Assembly: GCF_026241895.1 (NCBI RefSeq)
Contig: NZ_JAPJIV010000035.1
Coordinates: forward strand, 1-44,562
Reading direction: 5' to 3'
Source: Pseudomonas sp. RIT-562
GTDB lineage: Bacteria > Pseudomonadota > Gammaproteobacteria > Pseudomonadales > Pseudomonadaceae
Length of the DNA: 44,562 nucleotides
This document shows positions 15,810-23,879 of this stretch, in pieces (position 1 is the stretch's first letter; the number at the start of each line of letters is the position of its first letter). The position numbers and the translations under genes were made by a program. The notes under the pieces were generated by a model. That model was not told where the DNA came from. It ran no database searches and was given only the letters and a program-made list of their open reading frames with translations.

Positions 15810-16661
15810 ATGAAATTGATCAACCTTTGCCCGCTGCTTTTAACTTCTTGCTTAATGGTGTCCGCTTGTGACAAAGTTAACGACGATAATCACGTGCCGG
15901 CTAATACTCCCGATCAAAAAAAAGAAGTCGTCAAGGTGCAGCCAGCGCCACCAAAAGTTACGTATAAACCCCTGGTCTATGCTGATCAGTCTCTGGAGGA
16001 AGTATTCATCCGGAATGATTTGAAAGCTCTGATTAACAAGGCAGATGCTTTAGAGCTAGGCAAAAAGAAGGAGTTCGAAAAAACGGAAGCCTTTAGTGCT
16101 CGAAAAGCTGATTTTGTTTCATTGGTAAATAAATTTGAGGGCAAGTCGAGTCTTATCTTTTTTGTGCCAGACGAACAAAGCATTACATATGATGCAGATG
16201 CAGAGGAATTTAAAGTAAATCTGATATCCCATAGCAATTTTGATGGCCTAATTTCGTATAATACTTCAAAAAAATTTCCCTTTGCTTTGTCAGTTGCGAA
16301 TGAATCAGTAAATGGTGAAAAAATGTATGGGCTCCCAGTTTATGAACGTATAAATTATCGTGTAGGTTTCAATTCAAATAAGAAAAGTTACGGTGACATC
16401 AGTCTTTCGTTGCCTGTTTCCATAGATAAGGCTCAGTCGCTAAAAAATTCGGTTTCCATCGCAGTGGTAGGCAGTGTGGTTGACCCGATCGTAATGAGCT
16501 GGGGGAGTATGGAGATTCGTAGCGACAATGTCGAAAAGTATACTGACCGAACATTGCTCTTGTCTGGCGTTCAATTTTGGATATACGACAAATCAACGTT
16601 AGCAGTTAAAGCGAAATTTGACAGCAATCTGAAACTTATAAAGCAAAAAATAAAGATATGA
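15810..16661 (+). CDS. Predicted lipoprotein, 283 aa
   Basis: The open frame begins at 15585, but the ATG at 15810 is chosen because TTAGGA precedes it and it gives a proper lipoprotein signal (MKLINLCPLLLTSCLMVSAC, lipobox VSAC, Cys20). The mature protein starts with a proline/lysine-rich linker (TPDQKKEVVKVQPAPPK), then a helical stretch and a long beta-rich domain. AT-rich codon use (many AAA, TTT and ATA codons) sets it apart from core genes. No family recognised. Probably functions in the cell envelope; partner of the 14744 lipoprotein by position only. Confidence 0.7.
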   Translation: MKLINLCPLLLTSCLMVSACDKVNDDNHVPANTPDQKKEVVKVQPAPPKVTYKPLVYADQSLEEVFIRNDLKALINKADALELGKKKEFEKTEAFSARKADFVSLVNKFEGKSSLIFFVPDEQSITYDADAEEFKVNLISHSNFDGLISYNTSKKFPFALSVANESVNGEKMYGLPVYERINYRVGFNSNKKSYGDISLSLPVSIDKAQSLKNSVSIAVVGSVVDPIVMSWGSMEIRSDNVEKYTDRTLLLSGVQFWIYDKSTLAVKAKFDSNLKLIKQKIKI

Positions 16662-16849
16662 AACATTAGGGCGCGCCTGATTTCTCTCAATCAGGTGGAG
16701 CTCCGTAGAGTGTGTAGGTCGGCTCCTAATTCATTTGGCACTGATAGCTATCGGCATACGGCAAGATCAACTGAAATAGATGTTGTTCTGTGGACATCCC
16801 TTTGGAGAGCATGTCCGTAGCTGACAATATTTACTTTACATCGATAAGG

Positions 16850-16945
16850 CCTTTCCAGATTTAGCTGAGGTGCCAAGTGAGCTTGAATCGCTTAAGCGGC
16901 GAATACGTTCCTAGGTATATCGCAGCACCGACATCTCAGTCGGTA
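16850..16945 (+). pseudogene. umuC fragment C (palm region)
   Basis: TTACATCGATAAGGCCTTTC and the following GATTTAGCTG, GAATCG and ATACGTTCCTAGGTATATCG align with intact umuC about 12730-12840, which encodes SIDEAFADLAGVPGDLEALG. The catalytic Asp-Glu becomes Asp-Lys and an in-frame TAG is present. The rest of 16662-17209 carries no recognisable gene. Confidence 0.75.
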
Positions 16946-17209
16946 AAGCGGAAAACGCCACACTTACCTTTTCGTTCGTTCCGCTGTGTACTCTTATGCT
17001 GAATTCGGCCGACCGGATGTAGCTCGCATGGATGGCAATGGAGTTATTTCCTCGCAACTATTGTGGCGTACTTTCCATCTCCTAACATGACCGCCCCATT
17101 TGTTTGCCTTCGGAGGAATCTGGCGTGTCTCTGGTTTCTTCAGTCAACATCATTGCTCTGTGCCCGAAATCGGCGGTAAAAGCACGAGCCTATCTTAGTA
17201 CCGCATATT

Positions 17210-18124
17210 TCAACCAAGGGAGCTTTTTATATATGTACCTTGGAGCATTTTGTCTATGTCTTCCTGTACAGGGCTAAGTTCGCCGAGTTCTAGGTTGTAG
17301 ATTCCATTTTTATATTTTGTATTTAGTGAATTATTGTCAGTCCACTTGTCTATCAAACTTATCAAGCTACAAAAGACTTTTGGCCCTTGGCTTTTTCTCA
17401 TATACTGAATCAGATAGTAACCCCGCTTTTCAAGGCCTAGTATTATACCTTCATAACATTCGCGAATTAGTTTTTCATCGAAATCGCCATTGAGTACGCC
17501 TACAGCAACAAATTCATAGAAATTCATTACATAGTTTAAATCTTTTGCGGAGTCAAGAAGTTCGACTGGAAAATTGGAAGTTTTATATTTTTTGTCATTT
17601 GAAGAGAATGCAGCTTCAACCAATTCCATATGTATAGACTTGCCAACCGGAAAATGCTGTAGAAAGTTATCACTTCTTTTGAAAAATAGTTCGCTATATC
17701 GTTGAGTCATTACGGTGTTGATTGTATGAGATTTTCGCGCGGCAGCTGAGTTTATTGTTGCTTGAATCCACCATCCAGCGCCCAACAGTGAGGAGCTAAC
17801 AAATAACGCTAAGGATGTTTGGTAATCAGTATCTCCTTGATATCTAAAAACGAGGTATGTAGTTATGAATACGAAGAAAAAAGTAATTGCTATATATTTT
17901 ATGCCTTTTTTTGTTTCTATGAATCTCTCCGATATTTCCTTGTAAAGTGTCACAAGTAGAAACAGCGAAGAAAATGCGAAAACGCCAAAATATAACCACT
18001 CGTCAAGTTTTTGCGTCAATAGTGCGTCGTAAATTAGTGAGTGATTTCTGAATACCGATACAGCCAGTACAAATATGCTGGCTGTTAGAAACACGCCTTG
18101 AAAAAATGAAAGTTTTTTAAACAT
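17210..18124 (-). CDS. DUF4760-like membrane protein, 304 aa
   Basis: Four predicted transmembrane helices in the first 130 residues (about 8-24, 44-61, 75-93 and 105-125), then a cytoplasmic helical domain. The segment MNFYEFVAVGVLNGDFDEKL and the following helices resemble the DUF4760 family from memory; its function is unknown. GGAAG precedes the ATG. The gene is strongly AT-rich. A terminator hairpin stands 25-50 bases upstream of its start codon, in the same orientation, preceded by a 10-codon ORF, so expression may require read-through or a promoter inside the gap. Confidence 0.6.
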   Translation of the reverse strand: MFKKLSFFQGVFLTASIFVLAVSVFRNHSLIYDALLTQKLDEWLYFGVFAFSSLFLLVTLYKEISERFIETKKGIKYIAITFFFVFITTYLVFRYQGDTDYQTSLALFVSSSLLGAGWWIQATINSAAARKSHTINTVMTQRYSELFFKRSDNFLQHFPVGKSIHMELVEAAFSSNDKKYKTSNFPVELLDSAKDLNYVMNFYEFVAVGVLNGDFDEKLIRECYEGIILGLEKRGYYLIQYMRKSQGPKVFCSLISLIDKWTDNNSLNTKYKNGIYNLELGELSPVQEDIDKMLQGTYIKSSLG

Positions 18125-18148
18125 TTCAGCTTCCGTTCTTAAAATTAA

Positions 18149-18172
18149 AAAAAGGCCCTAAACGGGCCTTTT
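18149..18172 (-). terminator. Terminator or attenuator upstream of the DUF4760 gene
   Basis: Stem AAAAGGCCC / GGGCCTTTT with loop of five; on the minus strand it is followed by T7, making it a strong intrinsic terminator in that direction. It lies between the 10-codon ORF and the DUF4760-like gene. Confidence 0.8.
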
Positions 18173-18187
18173 CATGTCACTTACATT

Positions 18188-18220
18188 TTATTCTTGAGAA
18201 CCAATTTCTGTGATATGCAT
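18188..18220 (-). CDS. Ten-codon ORF (possible leader peptide)
   Basis: ATG to TAA encoding MHITEIGSQE, preceded by a perfect AGGAGG (18228-18233) at 7-base spacing. The terminator follows 16 bases after its stop. Arrangement resembles a leader peptide with attenuator. A promoter-like TTGCTT-17-TATACA (18238-18266, minus strand) would start transcription inside the AGGAGG, so either the promoter or the ORF may be coincidental; the alternative is an RNA of about 85 nt. Confidence 0.35.
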   Translation of the reverse strand: MHITEIGSQE

Positions 18221-18237
18221 AGCCTAGCCTCCTGTTA

Positions 18238-18266
18238 TGTATATTTGCTATTTCAGTGTAAAGCAA
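18238..18266 (-). promoter_or_regulatory. Possible sigma-70 promoter
   Basis: TTGCTT and TATACA on the minus strand separated by 17 bases. Expected start near 18231. It could drive the leader/terminator RNA and, on read-through, the DUF4760-like gene. Confidence 0.4.
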
Positions 18267-18624
18267 AGAGCTAAATTTTTCTAGGTTGCCACGATAGATA
18301 TTATCTATTGATGGCGTGAAAAATCAGAAAATATTTCGTTCTCATTGGAAGCCGTGAACGTTTCTCCCAATGTAGTTGAATTTGGTATGGTCGGCGAGGT
18401 GAAGCAGCACTATAAGAAAATTCAAGGTACTGGCTACGAACGTCCTATCCTTTTTCGACCTGTGCGCCGTGATTGGCCAAAAACAGCGTCGGAATCTGAC
18501 TTCGTCAGCGTAGCCTGTATTTTTCGAGGGGGGCGAATGAGGACGGGCTTGATGCAACCAGCGAGCTATTCTGTCCTTTTTCATTCCGCAGGCGGTTTCG
18601 GAGACACTTGGGATCCGGGATTTC

Positions 18625-18938
18625 ATGAGTAAATGGCAAACCGAAGATCAGGAATCCCACCACTATCGGTTTTGTGAGCACTTACTGGAACAAATTAGGG
18701 GGTGAGCTTATCGAGAGTTATGACCTAAATGCGCAAATCGAAAGCATGTCCTTGATTGAGATGCTTGAGTTCGCGGAGCTCACATTAAAGCCTTGCGGAC
18801 GAGCTTGAAGGTGCCGAGAGCGAGCTCTTTGGTGATTCGCCGTGTGACGTCAAAGCGGTGCTCGAAGCAGCGTCCAGCAGTCGACTCAATGGTTCCCCAA
18901 CTCACCCGGAGCTCGTTTCTCAATTGAATCAGCGGTAA
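18625..18938 (+). pseudogene. Frameshifted small hypothetical gene
   Basis: Three consecutive open segments in different frames read as one protein: MSKWQTEDQESHHYRFCEHL, then ELIESYDLNAQIESMSLIEM and, after a second shift, LADELEGAESELFGDSPCDV to a stop at 18938. The pieces join without gaps and look like one helical, acidic protein of about 100 residues. Two frameshifts make it non-functional if the sequence is correct. Family unknown. Confidence 0.4.
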
Positions 18939-19144
18939 ATTCTGGGGCGTTGATCAAGGTATAGAAATCGACATATGCGTAGGGGGGTATTCAAGGTGGA
19001 TTCTCACAACGGTTGGGTCTCTGCCTAACCTACTATGCACACCTAACCGGCTGCTGTTGGCTGGCTGTTGTAGGCGCTGGCGCGAAGGGACGACCTCAAT
19101 AATGATGCATGCTATCGGTGGAGTCTTTGAGCATTGCGGGGTGA
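18939..19144. other. Non-coding gap between two pseudogenes
   Basis: Only short frames are present. I see nothing supported. Confidence 0.3.
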
Positions 19145-19475
19145 ACAGGCAGTGCTACTCAGGGAATACATTCTTAGCCAGGAGTTCGATATGGGATACC
19201 TCGGCCTTGAGGATACCTGCCCGACGACGTAAAAAAGTATGGCCATATGCGGGTAGGAATGACCGACCTCTACGCGAAAGACAATCACGCCGATTATGGT
19301 GTGGTTACGCTTGACGAATACCGCGAGCTGACCACCTGATTAATGCGTGATGAAGCGGTGCAGATGATCATCAGCGCTGAGCTCGCCGCATTGCCCGAGG
19401 ACTCCGATCCCTGGATTAAGCGGATCGAACGCAATCGCGCCTTACGCGCTAGATATGGGGAAAATTCGATCCCTG
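19145..19475 (+). pseudogene. Decayed paralog of the 10348-10707 gene
   Basis: Strong similarity to the intact gene throughout: TTCGATATGGGA, GGCCATATGCG, GGAATGACCGACCTCTACG, GCGGTGCAGATGATCATCAG and CGCGCCTTACGCGC. It carries a small deletion causing a frameshift near 19215, a TAA in the next codons and a TGA at about 19337, so no complete product can be made. The separation of about 8.8 kb shows an old duplication or two independent insertions. Confidence 0.85.
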
Positions 19476-19638
19476 CGGGGATGGCTGAAAGGCTCCTCGG
19501 CCTGCTGGTGCATCTAGCGCTTCCCCATTTCGTGATGGAACCTTTTGCACAGCAAGAAGCTAGGTGCGCACGCGAGCAAGCGATTTCTTTGCCACTTGAG
19601 AATTGCCTGCGGCTTGGCCTCTATTGTTATCAGCAAAA

Positions 19639-19662
19639 TGCATTGTTTGGGGCAACAATGCA
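19639..19662. repeat. Perfect 9-bp inverted repeat
   Basis: TGCATTGTT and AACAATGCA separated by six bases, located about 70 bases beyond the 3' end of the LysR gene. It lacks a T-tract and may be a protein-binding site or a weak hairpin. Confidence 0.5.
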
Positions 19663-19732
19663 TGCGGCATGACCGGCAGAGATCGACCCCTAGCTGTCGT
19701 TCACCAGCGGAAAGATGCTCCGTAAAACCTCA

Positions 19733-20650
19733 TCAAATCGTTGAGGTTTCAAGCGTATCGGTTTCATTAAACAATTCGTGCATCACTACCACAAAAGCTT
19801 CAGCCGGACGGGACGGCTTCTGGGTTTGCGACGAGGCAATCACGACTCGTTGCGGTGGAATGCTAGAGTCAAACGGGCGACACGCGATGGGGCGCCCATC
19901 GTAGCTCAAATCTCCGGCTGGTCGAGTGACGAGAATCGATACTCCGTGCCCATGTGCGACGAGTGAGCGCACCATTTCCACCGAACGCAACTCCATAATG
20001 ACATTGGGCTCTATACCAGCCGAGCGGAACAGTGACAGGAAATAGTCGCGGCTATGAGGCAGGTCTAGAAGGATGAAAGGCTCGGTTTGCAAATCCAGAA
20101 TGAATAAGTTGGTTTTTGCTGCCAGATGATGTCCTTCGGGCAGCAGGACATAAGGTGATTGCAGTCCCACAGCCTGTAGCTTGACTTTGCGAGCCAGGTT
20201 CATGTCATAGATCAGCGCTAAGTCTAGTGTTCCGCGCTCCACCCGTTCGATCAGTTCCTCGGTGTCACCTTCGATAATGGCGACTCGTACCTCAGGAAAG
20301 CGCTGCTTGAATCGCTCGACCATGGTGGGGACGTGTCGCGCGCCCAATGTTGCAAAGCAGCCAACCGAAAGGTCGCCAACCACGCTATCGGTTTCCTTGG
20401 CAGAGAGCTGCGCGGCACTTTGCAGTAACTGTCGAGCTTGCTGATAACGGCGCGCTCCGGCGGAGCTAAGTTCGACTCCTTTGCCTGGAATCCTCACGAA
20501 CAAGCGCTCATCCCATAGGGCTTCCAGCTCCGCAATCGCATTTGAGATCGAGGGCTGGGACACACTTAGCGACTTTGCCGCATTGACGGTACTTCGGCAT
20601 TGGGCCGCTGCTACAAAATATTCGATCTGCCGCAGGCTGAAGTGAATCAT
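19733..20650 (-). CDS. LysR-family regulator of the NCS1/ligase operon
   Basis: 305 residues. The N-terminal HTH (STVNAAKSLSVSQPSISNAI, AELEALWDERLFVRIPGKGV) is followed by a complete substrate-binding domain with the typical LGARHVPTMVERFKQRFP and VEMVRSLVAHGHGVSIL segments. It is divergent from the permease gene with a 143-bp shared promoter region, so it very probably controls the 20794-24871 operon in response to the transported compound or a CoA derivative. The short acidic tail is unremarkable. Confidence 0.88.
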   Translation of the reverse strand: MIHFSLRQIEYFVAAAQCRSTVNAAKSLSVSQPSISNAIAELEALWDERLFVRIPGKGVELSSAGARRYQQARQLLQSAAQLSAKETDSVVGDLSVGCFATLGARHVPTMVERFKQRFPEVRVAIIEGDTEELIERVERGTLDLALIYDMNLARKVKLQAVGLQSPYVLLPEGHHLAAKTNLFILDLQTEPFILLDLPHSRDYFLSLFRSAGIEPNVIMELRSVEMVRSLVAHGHGVSILVTRPAGDLSYDGRPIACRPFDSSIPPQRVVIASSQTQKPSRPAEAFVVVMHELFNETDTLETSTI

Positions 20651-20793
20651 TATTTTTAATTCGCCGAATCAAAAGTGCATATTTTTAATTATATACCCCA
20701 CCGCTTAACCTCAGTCCATCCACAGCTTGTGTCCTTCCAAAAGCCGCGCTGATCCGGCGCTTATGCTGCAACAACAATATCGAGGATTCGCCC
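20651..20793. promoter_or_regulatory. Divergent promoter region with TATTTTTAATT repeats
   Basis: TATTTTTAATT occurs twice as a direct repeat (20651-20661 and 20680-20690), 29 bases apart, directly upstream of the LysR start. The AT-rich stretch is a good candidate LysR operator. CGAGGATT just before 20794 can serve as the permease ribosome binding site. Confidence 0.5.
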
Positions 20794-22218
20794 ATGACTC
20801 GTTCTCATGCGCCTGTTGCACCCAGGCCGGTGATTGAAACCCGCTCCATCGATTACATACCGGAAAACGAGCGTCATGGCAGCGCATTCGGTCAATTCAC
20901 GCTATGGCTGGGTGTGAACTTGAACATCACCGCCATTGTCACCGGGGCTTTGGCGGTGGTCTTGGGAGGCGATGTTTTCTGGTCGTTGATCGGCCTTCTC
21001 ATTGGTCAGGTGCTCGGTAGCATCGTCATGGGCTTGCAAGCCGCCCAAGGGCCGGCGATTGGCCTGCCGCAGATGATCCGCAGTCGCGTGCAGTTCGGTG
21101 TATATGGTGCGGTAATCCCGCTTGTACTGGTGAGCTTGTTGTACGTAGGGTTCTCAGCGGGCGGCACGCTGCTGGCCGGTCAATCCGTGGCAAAAGTGCT
21201 ATCGATCGCGGATTGGCAAGGCATTGTTCTGTTCGGTCTGGTAACACTGTTTTTGGCTACCCTTGGATATCGCGCCATCCACTCCATTGCCAAAGTGGCC
21301 AGTGTGGTGGGCGTCATTGCCTTTATCTACATGTTCGGTGCGTTGCTGGCCAAGCACGATATCCATGCGCTGCTCGAAAACCGTCATTTTGTCATTGCCA
21401 ATTTCGTTTTTTCCATATCTTTGGCTGCGGCTTGGCAGATTTCGTATGGGCCGTACGTGGCAGACTATTCACGATACTTGCCCAGTAAAACTTCCAAATT
21501 GAAGATCTTTCTGGCTGCATCTCTGGGCACGGTACTGGGATCACAGGCAGCCATGACCTTCGGCGTATTTTCCGCGGCCCTTGCCGGATCAGCGTTCTCG
21601 GGCCATGAAGTCGAGTTTGTTGTCGGCTTGGGCTCGACGGGTATGTTGGCGATGATCCTGTATCTGGTGGTCGGCTTCGGCAAAATCACCATGATGACCC
21701 TCAACGCCTACAGCAGCTACATGTCCAGCGCCACCATTGTCAGCGCGTTCTACGGGTTCAGCAAAGTGTCTCTGACCCATCGCTTCATCTATGTGTTGGG
21801 GATGGTGTCCGTCGCAGTACTGATTGCCTTAGCCGGTTCTCACAGCTTTATCAGAGCGTTTTCTTCCTTCCTCATTTTTCTACTGGCGTTCATCACGCCA
21901 TGGAGCGCTATCAGCCTGGCTGACGTGTTCTTCGTCAACGGTACGCGTTATGACTTGGCGGCTCTCAACGATCCCACTGGGCGCTATGGCCGTTGGAACT
22001 GGCCTGTTATTGCCGCCTACTGCTGCGGAGTGCTGATGGAGCTGCCGTTCATTTCCAGCAGTTTCTACACTGGATCGATTGCCCGTGCGCTGAACGATGC
22101 AGACGTTTCGTGGATGGTCGGCCTGCTAGGTACCGGAGCTCTTTACTGCCTGGTAAGCCGGCGAAGGGGCGCCAGCGTGTCAACTTCCCTTGCGCCTGTT
22201 GTCGACAGCAAAGTCTAA
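20794..22218 (+). CDS. NCS1-family nucleobase/cation symporter
   Basis: 474 residues with about twelve hydrophobic helices and the NCS1 signature features: an N-terminal IETRSIDYIPENERHGSAFG motif, FTLWLGVNLN in the first helix, AAQGPAIGLPQMIRSRVQFG between helices 2 and 3, and WQISYGPYVADYSRYLP in the middle. NCS1 proteins import purines, pyrimidines, allantoin, thiamine or related N-heterocycles with H+ or Na+. Specificity cannot be read here. The acyl-CoA ligase begins 5 bases after its stop, so this is the first gene of a tight operon whose substrate is probably a carboxylated aromatic or heterocycle, an unusual partner for this family. Confidence 0.88.
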   Translation: MTRSHAPVAPRPVIETRSIDYIPENERHGSAFGQFTLWLGVNLNITAIVTGALAVVLGGDVFWSLIGLLIGQVLGSIVMGLQAAQGPAIGLPQMIRSRVQFGVYGAVIPLVLVSLLYVGFSAGGTLLAGQSVAKVLSIADWQGIVLFGLVTLFLATLGYRAIHSIAKVASVVGVIAFIYMFGALLAKHDIHALLENRHFVIANFVFSISLAAAWQISYGPYVADYSRYLPSKTSKLKIFLAASLGTVLGSQAAMTFGVFSAALAGSAFSGHEVEFVVGLGSTGMLAMILYLVVGFGKITMMTLNAYSSYMSSATIVSAFYGFSKVSLTHRFIYVLGMVSVAVLIALAGSHSFIRAFSSFLIFLLAFITPWSAISLADVFFVNGTRYDLAALNDPTGRYGRWNWPVIAAYCCGVLMELPFISSSFYTGSIARALNDADVSWMVGLLGTGALYCLVSRRRGASVSTSLAPVVDSKV

Positions 22219-22223
22219 CTGGA

Positions 22224-23879
22224 ATGCCGATGCAATTAGCCCTTACTCCACTCTCAGGTAATCTCTTCATGACACCGGATGAACTTCACTTCGCAGCCGA
22301 AAACTTGCCCGGCGACCCTTACGCAATGCTGTTGCACTGTGCGAATCGTTGGCCGGACAAGGATGCGCTTATATTTGACTCGACATCTCAGCGGCTGACG
22401 TTTAGCCAATGGTTGCTGGCTTCCCAGACACTGGCCTGTGCCTTGCGGCGGCGCGGGATTCAACCCGGCAGCTCGGTGGCATTGTGGGCGGAAAATAGAA
22501 CCGAGTGGCCAATCGCACAGGTCGCCATTTCTGCAATTGGTGCGGTGCTTGTGCCGGTTAATACGCACTTCCGCGAGGACGACCTCCTGCATGTGCTAGA
22601 CCATAGTCAGTCGGTGGCGATCTTGCTTTCCGCACGATTTCGCTCCAGTGACTATTTGACCATGACACTGGACACTCGCAACCGGTTACCCATTCTGCGC
22701 GACGTGATTTGCTTCGACGATACTGAGCTTCACGCTGAGAATTGCTGGAGTTACGCGGCACTGATGAGCGAAGAGCCGGAGTTACCATTTCAGGCGTGGC
22801 CCTGGTCGCCCCGCGAGTTGGCGAGCATTCAGTACACCTCCGGCACCACTGGGCGGCCAAAGGGCGCTGAACTGTGCTTCGAAGGAATGTTGATGAATGC
22901 GCGGGGCACAGTCGCGCGGCTGGCGGTTAATGCCGAGGATCGATGGACTTCCATCATTCCGCTATTCCACTGCGCGGGCTGCATTATGAATGTGCTAGCA
23001 GCATTGGCCGCAGGGGCCACGTATGTGGGGATCAGTGCCTTCGATGCCGAGCGAATGTTGCGCCTCGTGGAGGCCGAGCGCTGTACGCTGCTGACGGGCG
23101 TTCCTACCTCTTATCTGGCGATGCTGGAGCACCCGCGACGAACAGAATATGACCTTTCTTCGTTGCGGGCGGGCACCTGCGGTGGCGCCGATTGTGATCC
23201 GGCTTTGCTCGAACGGTGCGCTTCTGCGTTCCCGATTCCAGGACTGGTGCAGGTGTACGGCCAGACCGAAGCCAGCACTCTTATCGCCTTGGACAGTTGC
23301 GAGAGTGCGCAGCGATTTACCACCGCGGGCACGCCATTGCCTGGCATGGAGGTGCGCGTGTGTGATCCGGACGACGGAGAGGTGCTTGCTCGCGGTGAGA
23401 CCGGGCAGGTTCACGTGCGCGGCCCCATGGTGATGCTCGGCTATCATCGTGACGCGCTGGAGACGGCTCGCTGTATCGACCTCGATGGTTGGATGCAGAC
23501 GGGGGATCTCGGACGCATTACTGTCGACGGCCGAGTGGAGCTTGTGGGAGGACGATTACGCGACATGATCATCCGCGGAGGAGAGAACATCTATCCGGTC
23601 GAGGTGGAGAACCTGCTACGCGCCCACCCGGGGATCACTGAAATCGCTGTATTTGCCATGCCGGATGCTTTCTATGGAGAGGTCGTCGCCGCGGCGATCG
23701 AATTTGGCGGGACTCTCTCCGTTGCGGAGGTCAAGCAGGCTTGTTCCGGCAAAATCGCTGGGTTCAAGCATCCGTCTAGGATATTTAAGGTCAGCCAATG
23801 GCCCATGACGTCCAGCGGGAAAATACTTAAGCGCGAGCTAAAAGCCCAAGCCATTGCAATGCAATTGGAGGAGTTGTGA
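22224..23879 (+). CDS. AMP-forming acyl-CoA synthetase/ligase
   Basis: 551 residues of the ANL superfamily from the ATG at 22224; an ATG at 22269 with AGGT upstream is an alternative start. Visible motifs in order: P-loop YTSGTTGRPKG (about 200), YGQTEAS (about 346), QTGDLGRI (about 425), the hinge region DMIIRGGENIYPVEVE (about 450) and the catalytic lysine in SSGKILKREL (about 531). It activates a carboxylic acid to an acyl-adenylate and then a CoA thioester. Substrate unknown; context suggests an aromatic or heterocyclic acid imported by the NCS1 permease. Its stop overlaps the start of the next gene by one base, a sign of translational coupling. Confidence 0.9.
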   Translation: MPMQLALTPLSGNLFMTPDELHFAAENLPGDPYAMLLHCANRWPDKDALIFDSTSQRLTFSQWLLASQTLACALRRRGIQPGSSVALWAENRTEWPIAQVAISAIGAVLVPVNTHFREDDLLHVLDHSQSVAILLSARFRSSDYLTMTLDTRNRLPILRDVICFDDTELHAENCWSYAALMSEEPELPFQAWPWSPRELASIQYTSGTTGRPKGAELCFEGMLMNARGTVARLAVNAEDRWTSIIPLFHCAGCIMNVLAALAAGATYVGISAFDAERMLRLVEAERCTLLTGVPTSYLAMLEHPRRTEYDLSSLRAGTCGGADCDPALLERCASAFPIPGLVQVYGQTEASTLIALDSCESAQRFTTAGTPLPGMEVRVCDPDDGEVLARGETGQVHVRGPMVMLGYHRDALETARCIDLDGWMQTGDLGRITVDGRVELVGGRLRDMIIRGGENIYPVEVENLLRAHPGITEIAVFAMPDAFYGEVVAAAIEFGGTLSVAEVKQACSGKIAGFKHPSRIFKVSQWPMTSSGKILKRELKAQAIAMQLEEL

